Source: Cryptomeria japonica
Taxonomy: Eukaryota > Streptophyta > Pinopsida > Cupressales > Cupressaceae
Reading direction: 5' to 3'
DNA length: 64,000 nucleotides
NCBI RefSeq assembly: GCF_030272615.1
Contig: NC_081410.1
Span: 114,850,140 to 114,914,139 of the forward strand
Shown: piece by piece, positions 34,401 to 46,113 of the stretch
How the letters are laid out: every line of letters begins with the position of its first letter
How positions within the stretch are numbered: position 1 is the first letter of the stretch
Position numbers and translations under genes: made by a program
Notes under the pieces: model-generated
The model's input: the letters and a program-made list of their open reading frames with translations, nothing else
Databases searched by the model: none
Told to the model about the DNA's origin: nothing

Positions 34401-35653
34401 TTATTGCATCAAACTTAAGAAAAACTCACAATCAACACTTCAATTTTTGGTGCAAGTAAAAAGAACAATCAATTTGTCTTATTTTGTAAAATGATTTACT
34501 TCATGCAAACGTGTTTTTCATTAAGTTGACCAGGATTTTCAAAATTCTAGTTTACCCCAAACATATTGCATTTGAAGTTAAAAAGAACATCATGGTTGTT
34601 GGAGCAACATCTCCAAATAGATAGAAAATCATTGCAATGACAAGTTAAAAAGAACAAGTGCATTTCATGTTTGGCACACTTGTGCAAAAGAGTTTGTCGA
34701 GTGGTCCTACTTCTAACACACACTATCCTCTCCCTTGGCTCTCGTGGTCCTAGGTGCAAGAGAAAAGTGTTAGTAACACTCAAATTTTATCTTTTTAAGA
34801 GAGGCCTTCCAAGGGATCGATCACTCTTGGGAATGACCTCGCGCGGTAAATATTTCAAGCCGCTATAGAAATCAAGTGAGAGCGAAAGCTGTAGTCTTAG
34901 GTATAGTTGTTCCTACAGTGTAACTAACCGAAAGGACAAATGGGCCCCACCATGAGTTACAAGGCTCTTAAGTGAGTCACTGCAGAATAAACTTATGTCT
35001 AAAAACATCGAACATTACTAAACACCTTTAAGTAGTAGCCCACTCATTCTATTGATTGAGGATATTTGTGAAACGTTCAGTGCAAGAGCATAGATGGTTT
35101 TGCTCCCAAGATACTCACCATACATATTTCCTTGAGTAGAAACATAGTTTTTTGAAAGGTTATTCATAGCCTGATAAAAGTGGTGACTCCCCCATCATAG
35201 GGATCATCTATTTGTTATGCTCGTGCAAGACTTAGTATATCACATCCTTACCTACCACAGCGGGATTCATAAGGTATGTAGTACCAAAGTTGATGAAATA
35301 TCAAGATGTGGGCTGAAATTATCGCAACTGGCCATTTGACCTTAGGGATAAAAAGTGTTTAAAGTGTCTTCATTTTGTGTCAGACTAGTACAAATTGAGC
35401 TGACTTCAGGCTTTGGAATACACCTAAAATACATTTAAAGGAAAGGGTCATAAAAGTCCAATGATTGGGTTGATCTAGACCCACACTTACTTGTGCCTTT
35501 TGAGGCAACATTCTTGTGTTTGTGTGCTTGCTTTGTTTTCTTGTCAAAGAAACATAAAAAATATGTTCAAAAAACAAAGTGATTCATCCAACATAAACTT
35601 TTTCGAAATACCAACAAAAAGATCAAAAACAAAGAGCAAGAGTATCAAATTTT

Positions 35654-36037
35654 ATGACCATTCTTCATATCTTGAGAAAGAAAAATATTCATCAACATGT
35701 CAACTTGAAAAGAAGACCATTAAGCTCAAAGGCTTTAATCAAAAAGAGGAAATTCTTCTATCTTAATAGAAAAATCTTTGTCTCTCATAGAGCCTTCTTG
35801 CGTCACATGCGTCTTTATATTCAAGAAAAATCAAACGAATTTGATCAAGAGTCATTAAACCGCAGAGCTTTTATGCAATATAAAGCTTTGAGTTATCACA
35901 AAAACAAAGGAGGCAAGATCAACCCTAACTTATTTCCAGACATTTGTATCACCTACAACGCAGCTCGGGAAATGCCACCAATGCCCAAAAGGGAAGAGGT
36001 AGAATTTGTCCCATATGTGACACAAAGCTTTTATTGA
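35654..36037 (+). CDS. Small basic ORF upstream of gag in gypsy A
   Basis: 127 codons from ATG 35654 (MTILHILRKKNIHQHVNLKR) to a stop at 36035-36037. Very basic in the first half (KKRKFFYLNRKIFVSHR), with a conserved centre NEFDQESLNRRAFMQYKALSYHKNK. The homologue in B (29206-29544) has the same start and remains open. A extends about 15 residues further because the ends differ. No known domain, signal peptide or membrane segment is evident. Position ahead of gag recalls the extra ORF of Ogre-type elements; a nucleic-acid-binding role would fit the charge but is only a guess. Confidence 0.6.
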   Translation: MTILHILRKKNIHQHVNLKRRPLSSKALIKKRKFFYLNRKIFVSHRAFLRHMRLYIQEKSNEFDQESLNRRAFMQYKALSYHKNKGGKINPNLFPDICITYNAAREMPPMPKREEVEFVPYVTQSFY

Positions 36038-36420
36038 AGTTAAACATTTCATCCCATTCACACATCATATCATCTTTAGATATTGCTTGAATCAAACACA
36101 AACATCACTTTTTAGAGTGTCTTGACATCTAGGATAAACTCATCCTAAAGAGGTATTTCTACGCGGGTTAAAACTAGTCTTTGAGTGAATCCTCTCATTA
36201 CTAGGTAGTTGAATCTGTAACACATCTCAAATTCCTCTAAGCCTTATCACACCAAACTTTGTCAATCAAACACAACAAGCAATTCAAGAAAGGACTTTGG
36301 TAATATTTACCTCTAGTGCTAGAGATTCATATGCAAAATACTCCACCAAACATAAATCTCTCATTTCATCAACAACTCATCATCATTTTCACCCAACTTC
36401 AGCAAAAACTTGTAAACAAA

Positions 36421-37900
36421 ATGGCTCATACCCGAACACGGTCAAGGCAATGAGAAATGGAAATAGAAGAAGAGGAGGAAAACATCATTGAATTCTAAGA
36501 AGCCCTTGGAGAGAACATGAATGAAGAAAATCCAAGTACTCCTACTCCTGTGGCAATAGAAAGGGCACAACACAACCCTCTCTTTAATAGACTCTTTGAT
36601 GAAATACTCAAGAGCAATGCTGATGCTCACTTTTTGAGACTTTCTCAAGAGGGAGCCAAACTACCCTCAGACTTTGATGTTGCACAACTACGACAAGCAT
36701 CAAAACGCCAAAGTCGTAATGAGGATGAAAGAAGACGAGATCCCATCAGATACAACCTTCATCAAGGTAATCCACCTCCTCCTCCTAATTATATAGACAT
36801 GTTGCGGCAACAAGTCGAAAATCTTGCCCAACAACTTCGCAGTGGCGTGAAAACAAACCAATTTTCACTTGATGAAATTTGTCCCTATCCCTTTGATAGG
36901 AATCTTCATATGCCACCTTTTCCACGAGGGTTCGAAACATCGAAGTTTGAAAAGTATAGAGGAAAAGGAGATCCTCATGATCATGTTTGAGAATTCCATT
37001 CAGCATGCCTAGAAGTGGCATACGAGGATACATACCCAATGCGACTTTTTCCCCAAAGCTTTGGGAGGAACAACCACATCATGGTTTTCCCGATTACCAA
37101 GTGGCATTAGGACCTTTGAAGAACTAATCCAGAAGTTCCTATCGCATTACTCACACAACATTGAACGGGATATCACAATGGTTGATCTGTGAAACACTAA
37201 ACAGAAACCAAGTGAACTATTCTCGATCTTTCTGCAACGATGGGCTCAAATGTCTAGCAGACGTTCACTTCAATTACCAGAACGAGAATTAGTGGAAATA
37301 TTTATTTCCAACTTAAATGATGAAATGGAATTTCACCTGAACCTCAAAGACACAGATTCCTTCAACGACATGATCACAAAAGGTTTAAAGTGTGAACGAG
37401 TTCTCATCAAGAAAGAGCTAATCAAAATCTACAATGAGCCAAAAGATGCCCCTCGTCCACGCTTCAATAGTGACAAACCAAACTTCTGGAACAAAAACAA
37501 GAATACCGTCAACGACGGGGTTGTGGATGCTTGAACTATCAAAAGCACACAACCTGTGGTTCGATTTGCAAGACAGAACCCCCCACCCAAGACTAACATA
37601 GTTGCTCCTCTGAATCAAGGACGCATAACATCTCAATATGAACCCAGACATCATCAACAAAAACCCAAATGAACATACACTCCCTTAGGGGAACCCATCG
37701 AAACTGTGTTACGTTAGTTGGTTTCTTAGAATCTGGTTACCTTACCCAGAACATCAAATTATGAACCTCAAGTCAAACCTGCATGGTGGAGAGATACTGA
37801 ACACTGTGATTTCCATCAAGGAAAAGGACATAAGACAAGCAATTGTCACAAATTAAAAGATCTTATTCAAGATCTTATTGACCGAGGTGATATCGAAATC
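36421..37900 (+). pseudogene. Gypsy A gag
   Basis: ATG at 36421 (MAHTRTRSRQ). Stops occur at codon 11 (TGA), near 36499 (TAA) and at 36988 (TGA where B has Arg). The capsid core reads FPRGFETSKFEKYRGKGDPH (about 36920) and SRRSLQLPERELVEIFISNL (37255). One extra base near 37055 shifts the frame between them. The zinc-knuckle-like motif HCDFHQGKGHKTSNC lies at about 37800-37848, the C..H....H....C form typical of Tat/Ogre gag. Several stops appear to be Gln or Arg codons converted by C-to-T change. Confidence 0.87.
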
Positions 37901-37918
37901 AAAGGACACAACCCAAAG

Positions 37919-39850
37919 ATGACAAACAATGATCATCAAATGTTCAAAAATCCACTTCCATCACTAGATCAAAGGGGTCCTTCCACTTCCAGGAGAAACA
38001 CTGATACTACTGATTACACGCAAGCATCGTATAATTACACGGTAAACCACCTATATGATGCCAGTGAACAAGTTGCCACCATTACCATCAAAAATCCATC
38101 CAGTTCTGATTGCAATGTTGTTACACGTCATGACAAAGTTACCATAAAAGCAGCTCCACAAGGTACCACCTCAATCCCAAAGCAATATAACCTTGTGGAT
38201 CAATTAGATAAAACGCCTACATTGATATCTATCTTAGAGCTATTGCGCCTATCTCCATCTCATAAGACAATCTTGGACCAAGCTCTGTAAGAGGCGTCAG
38301 TCCTTGCTAATTTGAATACAGATCAGTTCCAAGCCATGGTTGGAAGTCTAAGATCATCACCTTGTCTCACTTTTTTCGAAAGTGACAATTCATCCTTCCA
38401 ACAACCGTATAACTCCTCACTCCACATTGAAGGATTTATCAACCAACATAGGATCAAGCGAGTCTTGATCGATAATGGAGCAGGCCTGAATATTTGTACA
38501 CTATAGCTAGTCACTGCTTTGGGATATGTAATTGAATCAGTGGATCCCCGCAAGAAGATCACAATCAAAGCTTATGATGATGTTGAGCGCTCATCCAAAG
38601 GAGAAGTGGTGCTACCAATCCGAGTGGGCCCAATGGTGAATCACATCATATGTCAGGTTCTGGACCTTCCTCTGCCATACAATTTGTTGTTGGGAAGACT
38701 TTGGATACACGCCATGCAAGTCGTTCCATCCACTTACCATCAGTGTATCAAATTCCCACATAATGGTGTGGAAATTACAATCTTGGGAGATGCAAACCCC
38801 TTTGCATATTGTCATAACATAAATCATCAACCAGAGATTACCATTCCCAGCAACAGAGAAGCCATCTCATCCACCTCATATGTAAGTCCAGCCTCTCTTT
38901 CCAGTTCAAACACTATTATACCCAAGCAAGAGAAGCTCAAGATGAAAATAGCAGAGGAAGGTCCTGGGGAGTACAATTTAAGCCAACTATTTTGTGTTGG
39001 ACAAATGCCCACTTCCCCAAGAACTAATGGTAAACCACAACAGGTCCTTCATACACCAGGAGTCATACCAGCATGCACTTTGACGCCTTTCATCCTTGGA
39101 AAGAGTCAAGAAGAAGAGACCAAAGATGAAGACTTAGCAGAGTGGATTTATAAAGATCCCACCACCACGGACCTCCCACAAGCTAAGCTTTCCACAGATC
39201 AATATGGAAAGGGCCTGCTCATTATGCAAAGAATGGGTTATGATGGTCAAAGTGCTTTGGGACTTTGTAAGCAAGGTTGACATGAGCCACTGCCGACAGA
39301 AATGAAGCCCAAAGATAACACAGGCTTAGGCTTTCAAAAGGAGATCTTTCCTAAACTCAGATTCAAAGGGAAACCCAACAAACTGTTGTATCAACCTATT
39401 ACAAAGAGGTCACCTTTGATTATCAAAGCAGCACCACCCATCACTCCACCAGTTAAAACAACAACCCCATCAGCAGCAACAATAACATCAACAGTACCAT
39501 TAGCAGCAACCACTATATCCGAATTCCTAGCAGTATCAACAAAACTGACAATTCCAGCAGAAGCAGCAGAATCAACAAAACCAATACTTCCTGTATCAGA
39601 TTCACTGATTCCCATAATTCTTCCTGCAGCACCGATCATTACATCTACAAAGATACATCAGTCGATCACACCTACAACATTTAACTCAAACACTATCCCA
39701 GTATGTTATAGCAACCAGATCCTCGACAGTGACTCAGAAACTGACTCACATGAGTGGGAATTTGATTCAGTACAACTTAACACTTCAGATGAAGAAGACA
39801 CATCACTACCTCCACCTCACAAAGACATCCCTGTTTACGGAGAAGCCTAG
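37919..39850 (+). pseudogene. Gypsy A protease region with G-patch-like tail
   Basis: Contains ELLRLSPSHKTILDQAL (about 38240), then the aspartic protease active site RVLIDNGAGLNICTL (about 38460-38504). TAA near 38288 and TAG near 38504 sit where B has Gln. LLLGRLWIHAM follows near 38690. From about 39219 the frame reads LIMQRMGYDGQSALGL, a stop (TGA, Arg in B), and then NTGLGFQKEIFPKL, a glycine spacing like a G-patch. A Thr/Pro/Ala-rich linker (39420-39700) ends in an acidic segment and a TAG at 39848. Confidence 0.85.
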
Positions 39851-39898
39851 ATAAAGACCACTTGGGTTCCTGAACTGGAAACATCTTCCATAGACCCT

Positions 39899-42300
39899 AT
39901 GTCACATCCTGTGCCTGATTCTAACAGGGAGAGTGCCATCGACAACCTTGCCCATAATGTCTTAACCCTCACTAACACATCAAACGAACTTAACCTAATC
40001 GATGAGATAATGCCCATTATTCATCCTGAGCTCATCGAATGGAACCAACCTAATCCCCCATGTCTTGACCACTTCCAAAATGATGAGGCGATCATTGACT
40101 TCTTGGAATTATGGGATAACATACCAAGCGGGGATCACAAAGCTGGATTCGCCATAGAACTTAATAGCGCAACATACTTTGGGGTGGATGCCAAATCTTT
40201 CAGCTGCAAAAATATAACAATAAAACATGGATCTTCTAGTGAAAACCATACTATGGCACTATTTGATCCCATAAAAGTAAAAAGAAAGAGTGTATCCAAG
40301 GGTGAAAACCTCTCTGAGGCGCCTGAGGATGAAAGGTTTGACATTCTCCCCTCAAGTACACAGCAGGAATGATCAACGATTTTGATCGAGGAAACCAAAG
40401 AATGCAACGTGGGGACTCCTGACACTCCTCACCACATACATCTGGCATCTCTTTTGACTCCAGAGGAGCAGCCCAAGTTTGTTGAATTCTTCAAGAAACG
40501 CTAGATTAACTTTGCATGGTCATATGAAGACATGCCTGGTCTTGATCCAGATTTAGTCATGCATCACCACACAGTAGCAGAAAGAGCTAAACCTGTCAAG
40601 TAGAAGCTTCGCAAGATGCATCCCCAGATTGCAGTACTCGTCAAAGCGGAACTTAAGAAACTTCTGGATGTTGGTTTCATAAGACCAATTGATTATGTAG
40701 ATTGGATCTCCAATATTGTCCCTGACGACAAACCAAATAGGGGAATCCGTATATGTACTGACTTCGGAGATCTGAACAAAGCATGTCTCAAGGATGACTT
40801 CCCCCTACCCAACATCGACATCATAGTGGACCTAACAGCAAGACATGCCATGCTTTCACTCATGGATGGCTTTTCCGGATACAATCAAATAAAGATCACA
40901 CCAGAAGATCAGCACAAGACGACTTTCACATGTCCATGGGGAACATACTACTGGAATGTAATGCCTTTTGGTCTCAAGAATGCAGGTGCAACTTATCAAA
41001 GGGAAATGACCACAATCTTCCATGACATGATGCATACTATAATGGAAGATTATGTGGATGACTTACTGGCAAAATCACTCACAAGAGAAGGTCATCTAGA
41101 AATATTGGAGAAAATCTTTGATAGACTAGAACAATATCATGTTCGACTCAACCCAAAGAAATGTGTCTTTGGAGTAATCTTTGGGAAGCTTCTAGGATAC
41201 ATTATCTCCAACAAAGGCATTGAGGTCGACCCAGCAAAGGTCAAAGCAATCATGGACATGCCACCTCCAAAGAACATCAGTCAGCTAAGGACACTACAAA
41301 GGCGACTACAATCCATCAGAAGATTCATTGCACAACTGGCAAATAAGTGCCATCCTTTTACACACTTGCTACACAAGAACATTCGCTTTCAATGGGATAC
41401 CAGATGCCAACAAGCATTTCAGATGCTTAAAGACTATCTCATGAATACACCATTGTTGATCCCATCAGATCCGAGTAAGCCTCTATTGCTCTATATTTCA
41501 GCTACTGCTATAGCATTGGGAGTGCTATTGGCTCAACACAATGCAGAAGGGAAAGAGTGTGCTATATACTACATCTCTCCCACACTGGTCGGCTATGAAA
41601 TCAACTACACACCTATTGAGCGAGCTTGCCTAGCAGTAATCTTGGCAGCAACAAAACTGAGGCACTGTCTATTGACACATAAGGTTCAACTCATTGCTAA
41701 GATCGATCCACTAAAGTACTTACTTAGCAAAGCAGCATTGACTGGCCACTTGGCCAAATGGGTGATGATTCTAAGTGAGTTCAACATTGAGTATGTGGAC
41801 CATAAGGCTATCAAAGGACAAGTTATTGCAGATCAGTTGGCCGATGCACCCCTCATAGGCGATCATCCTCTCATTTCCAATTTTCTGGATGAAGAGCTAT
41901 TCATGATCACAAAAGCACAACCATGGAAGCTATACTTTGATGGTTCATACACTAGACATGGCTCAAGGGCAGACATTCTCTTTATCACCCCTCAAGGTGA
42001 CAACATCCTGAAGTCTTACAAGCTCACATTTCCATGCACAAACAACATAGCAGAATATGAGGCCTTGATCACAGGACTTAAGCTCACCATACAATGGAAA
42101 TTGAAAGAGTTACAAATATATGGCGACTCTCAACTAGTCATCCGACAAGTAACAGATGAATATCAAACCAAGGATGACAAACTCATGTCGTACAAGCAAA
42201 TGGTGGATAGTCTAAAGGAATCATTTACTACTATCACCTTTGAGCAGATACCCAGAGATTAGAATCGGGCCGCTGACGCTATGGCTACCGTCGCATCTCT
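39899..42300 (+). pseudogene. Gypsy A RT, RNase H and archaeal-type RNase H
   Basis: After an acidic linker (39899-40372), RT runs in one long open frame from 40616: KLLDVGFIRPIDYVDWISN, KDDFPLPNIDIIVDL, MDGFSGYNQIKI, VMPFGLKNAGATYQ and YVDD at 41051-41062. RT-linked RNase H follows (LLLYISATAIALGVLLAQH, about 41480). The second, archaeal-type RNase H begins at LYFDGSYTRHGS (about 41930) with TNNIAEYEALITGL and GDSQLVIRQV; its end NRAADAMATVAS follows a TAG near 42260. This part is better preserved than in B. The dual RNase H marks the Tat branch of Ty3-gypsy. Confidence 0.92.
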
Positions 42301-42599
42301 CCTAGATCTTCCACATAATTCAACACGCTACGAGTTCTTGGTAGAACAGCTTTGGATTCCCGCTTATGATATCCCCGAATTTGAGATAATATGTCACCTT
42401 GTTGGTTCCGAATCCCCCTAGTATGGTGAGTTCTCCACCTACCTCCACGATCACACACTTCCTCCTAACCAATCGAATAACCAACGTAAAACCTTCATTC
42501 GCCAAATCGCCCGATATACCATCATTGCTGAAACCCTATACCGACATACTCTTGATGGTACTCTCCTTCGATGTTTGGAATAGGATGAGATAACAAAGG

Positions 42600-43673
42600 C
42601 CATGGAAGAGGTACATGAAGGCATTTGTGGAACTCATGCAAGTGGTCCGTCACTAGCCAAGAAACTCATGCGCACTAGATACTACTAGCCATCTATGGAA
42701 AAAGATTCCTACTACTATCAGAAAGTGCAAGAAATGCCAAGTTCATGGAGACCTAATACATGCACTAGCACAGGAATTGCAACCAATTACAACACCATGG
42801 CCTTTTTGTCTATGGGGACTTGACCTTGTGGGTAAAATCCATCCATCTTCATCAAACGGTCATAAATTCATTATTACCGCCACCGAATATTTCACAAAGT
42901 GGATCGAAGCTATTCCATTTACCCAAGTCACCGGCAAGCAGATTGCCTCATTTATCCTTAATTACATCATCTGCCGGTATGTTGTACCCATGTCCATCAT
43001 CACAGATAATGGTCTTCCTTTCAAAAATTAGGATGTCTGTGAACTCTATGAGAAATTTCACATCCAACACCACTTTTCCACTCCCTATTACCCACAAGGC
43101 AATGGTCAGGCCGAAGCATCAAACGAGAACATATTAAGAATCCTCAAGAAGACAGTCAATGATGTTGGTCGTGATTGGCATGTTCAACTGAATCCAGCAC
43201 TATGGGCATATCGAACTAGCATTCGAACCCCTACAGGCGCAACACCTTATTCATTGGTTTATGGTGCAGAGGCTATCTTACCTATTGAGGTCGAGATACC
43301 ATCACTACGGGTTTCCTTGCATAATCTGATATATGATGAAGCATACAGAGTATCACGTCTTCAAGACTTGGAACTACTCGATGAAAAACGACAAGCTGCA
43401 TACAACCACCTCAAAGCCTATCAACAACGCATGAGCAGAAGCTATAATCATCAAGTTAAACCTCGTACATTTGAGGTAGGTGATCTTGTTCTCCAAGAGA
43501 ATCCTCGCAACCAAACAAACAGAGAACATCAGGGAAAGTTTGAATCAAACTGGCTGGATCCATATGTTATCATTGCTGTCTTTGGGTCTGGGGCATATCA
43601 GTTGGCTACTTCAGAAGGAGAACCGCTAGCATTTTCGATCAACAACATGCACCTCAAAAGGTTTTATACCTAA
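42600..43673 (+). pseudogene. Gypsy A integrase
   Basis: The zinc-finger part has H residues in EVHEGICGTHASG and, after a one-base shift near 42718, the cysteines in KCKKCQVHGD. The core contains WGLDLVGKI, ITDNGLPFKN and NGQAEASNEN, so the D, D, E triad is all present; a stop (Gln position) follows ITDNG at about 43029. The C-terminal domain ends with EVGDLVLQENP and INNMHLKRFYT before the stop at 43671-43673. No chromodomain follows, as expected for Tat elements. Confidence 0.9.
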
Positions 43674-46098
43674 AGCTGCACAGAGCATCAAGCTCCCATA
43701 CATACCAGCAAAAACACCAAAAACATTCTAAAAAATTTTCTGAAGAAAATACAAAAACATCAAAATAATAAAGAAAAATCATGCATCCAAACGGCGAACA
43801 ACCACTCTAGTGGCACCTTGGGTAAGTACGATGGTGAAAACCTGGCAAACATGCGCCACTTGTAAAGGCTATGGCTCCATTGTCTTTCAAACTTGTTGCG
43901 ACCACATTCATTCCATACACACATCCATCCTTCCACACCATGGCTTGTTATTGATCTACAATAAAGAGATAGTACTCCATGCGTCTTGCATCCCGCTTTT
44001 TCATAGTCATGTCTAAACTGGGGGCAATACTCTTAACCTATTGATGGAAGTGGATTCCGCATTATCCTATGATTCATTGGGTTCTTCATTCAAAACTATC
44101 TCACAGAATACCCAAAACATTGGAAAACTATCTCACAAAATACCAAAAACATTCACAACAATCACCAAAAATACCAAAAACATTCAAAATAAATCACAAA
44201 AATTCAAAACATCAGAAAACATTGAAAATCAAACAAAAACATGGCAACACAATGTACATACTCATCCGAGCAGATACCAAACAAACATGGTGAAATACTC
44301 AAAAATGATGATCACTCATCCAATCGACCAAACAACCAACATCAACACACAAACTGTCTTAACAAGGATGCATCCTTCCTTACCAAAAACAAAGACATGA
44401 CACTGTTTTCTTTGACAAGAAAATTCTGTTTAAGCTATCAAATAGTTGGTTGATTTGTAGGTTATTCATTCATTCATATATATCAGGTTCTTACGCTACT
44501 CCAGAATATCCACGAGTTATTAGAGTGGCTGTGATGGTTCCTAAGCATTGTTTGTATGTCTTCTGTAAATTTTTTCGATGAAATTCCGAGGCATGTACTA
44601 ATGGTGTCTACGTGGGAAGTTCACTAAGTTATGTGATCGTATGCAAACTTCAGTCATAGATCACTACGACTTGCTGACTATAGCGTATACCTTGACCATA
44701 TGAGCATGAACCATTATCGAGGGTCCATATTCTTTAATCTTTGTATATGTTGTTTGTTTGCAGGTACGAATGCTCTTTCTTTGGTTTCTCCTACCTCATC
44801 CAAGCTCGATAATGATTTATCTCTTATTACAGTATGCACTTTGTCTCAGGATATGATCGGTAAAAGATCAAGGAGGACGTTCCAAGTCATGCATGAAAGG
44901 AGATAATCCTTATTTGTTCTGCAAGCAATACTCTGGTCAACTTGATCCATTATATCAAGTTGCTTGTATTAACTTGCTATATCAAAATCCATGTAAGGAA
45001 TACTCAGGTCATCTTGAATCATTATGTCAAGTTGCTTGTATTTTCTTACAACATTTTAAAGCTCAATGATGAAAAATAAAGCACTATGGATTGTCATTCC
45101 ATCTCATCTGTATATATTACATTCTGTTGCATTCCATCCATCCATACATTCATAAATAACTGCATATCATTCATACATAGTAATGACAACGGATGCTCTA
45201 TTTTCCTCTTATACCATAGAAATGAGTCATAGGTCCTCCATTTCTTCTATCTAAACATCAAACCCCCCCTCACCCTCCCCATCTCAATAATCAGCATCAC
45301 ATACCCTACATCATTTCCCATCAACCCAATCAAGCAAGTTACTCTATCTACATAGGTACATTGACTCATGCACACCTAGACTATCAACAGATACTCTGAT
45401 CAAGTATCTTCAGGTCTCAACAGGTAATCGATTATGGCAAACCTAGACTACAACAAGCATTTATCATAATGACCTAGTCTCAATGGGGCTGCTATGATTC
45501 ACCACGACCTTCCATCACACACACACACACACTCTCAATTGATCAACCAATCAAACACAATCCAATGGACAATTACATCAATTGTCTAAGTCTCAACGAG
45601 TATTTTGCTTCATATACCTTGACTTCATCGAGCAATTACATCAATTGTCTAAGTCACCATCAGGTTACTTTGATTCACTTACTCAGACTTTATCTTGTCC
45701 AAGCAAACAACTGACATCAATTGTCACACTTTGACTCGACCAGGGCAATTTAACCAATTGCACCAGATTATCCAACCATTTTGATCAAATATATAGCATC
45801 ATTCAAAAGCACAACACCACATTTGCACACTATCTCCTGCATAACCTACGGGTACTCACTGGCTTGCCATTTCTCCGTCTTCTCTCTATTTTCTTCCATT
45901 CTTTCACTGTTATTGCTAATTTTTTCTATTCTACCTCCCCTCCACTTCTTGTTCTTTTTTGAGAGATCGCTCAATTTTAAAAAAAAAATCGGCCCATCTC
46001 TCAAGGGGGCATACCACCCACTAAATTAACATTTATGGGGCATATTTCTTCACACCTATTTTTCTTTCTTTGAAACGACGCGATAAAACTACATCGTC
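43674..46098 (+). other. Gypsy A 3' internal region
   Basis: Non-coding. The first 1.5 kb corresponds to B 20350-21690 in reverse complement, including aactgggggcaat near 44010. Then, near 45160-45380, A jumps directly to sequence matching the PMD intron of B (acctagactatcaac), so about 3.4 kb including the PMD exons is absent. A (CA)n run is at about 45515-45535. Confidence 0.7.
45959..46004 (+). promoter_or_regulatory. Conserved hairpin near gypsy A 3' end, copy 1
   Basis: Arms TTGAGAGAT (45959-45967) and ATCTCTCAA (45996-46004) with a 28-nt loop, about 110 bp before LTR2. The second copy at 50036-50081 has TCGAGAGAT and ATCTCTCGA, a paired change at one position. Confidence 0.6.
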
Positions 46099-46113
46099 TC
46101 AAAGAGGGGCAAA
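46099..46113 (+). promoter_or_regulatory. Gypsy A polypurine tract
   Basis: AAAGAGGGGCAAA directly before LTR2. The same place has AAAGAAGGGCAAA before LTR3 (50178-50190) and AAAGATGGGCAAA in B. Confidence 0.75.

Larger units (their letters stand above)
33705..35653 (+). other. Gypsy A leader
   Basis: About 1.95 kb of untranslated leader. AGCGCTATTGT words cluster at 33768-34030, and tandem units of about 60 bp lie at 34185-34400 (each with ttggtgctctaaaactgaac and ttgcaagttaggat). A conserved stretch at 34540-35400 is shared with B. Short frames on either strand are not conserved as protein. Confidence 0.65.
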
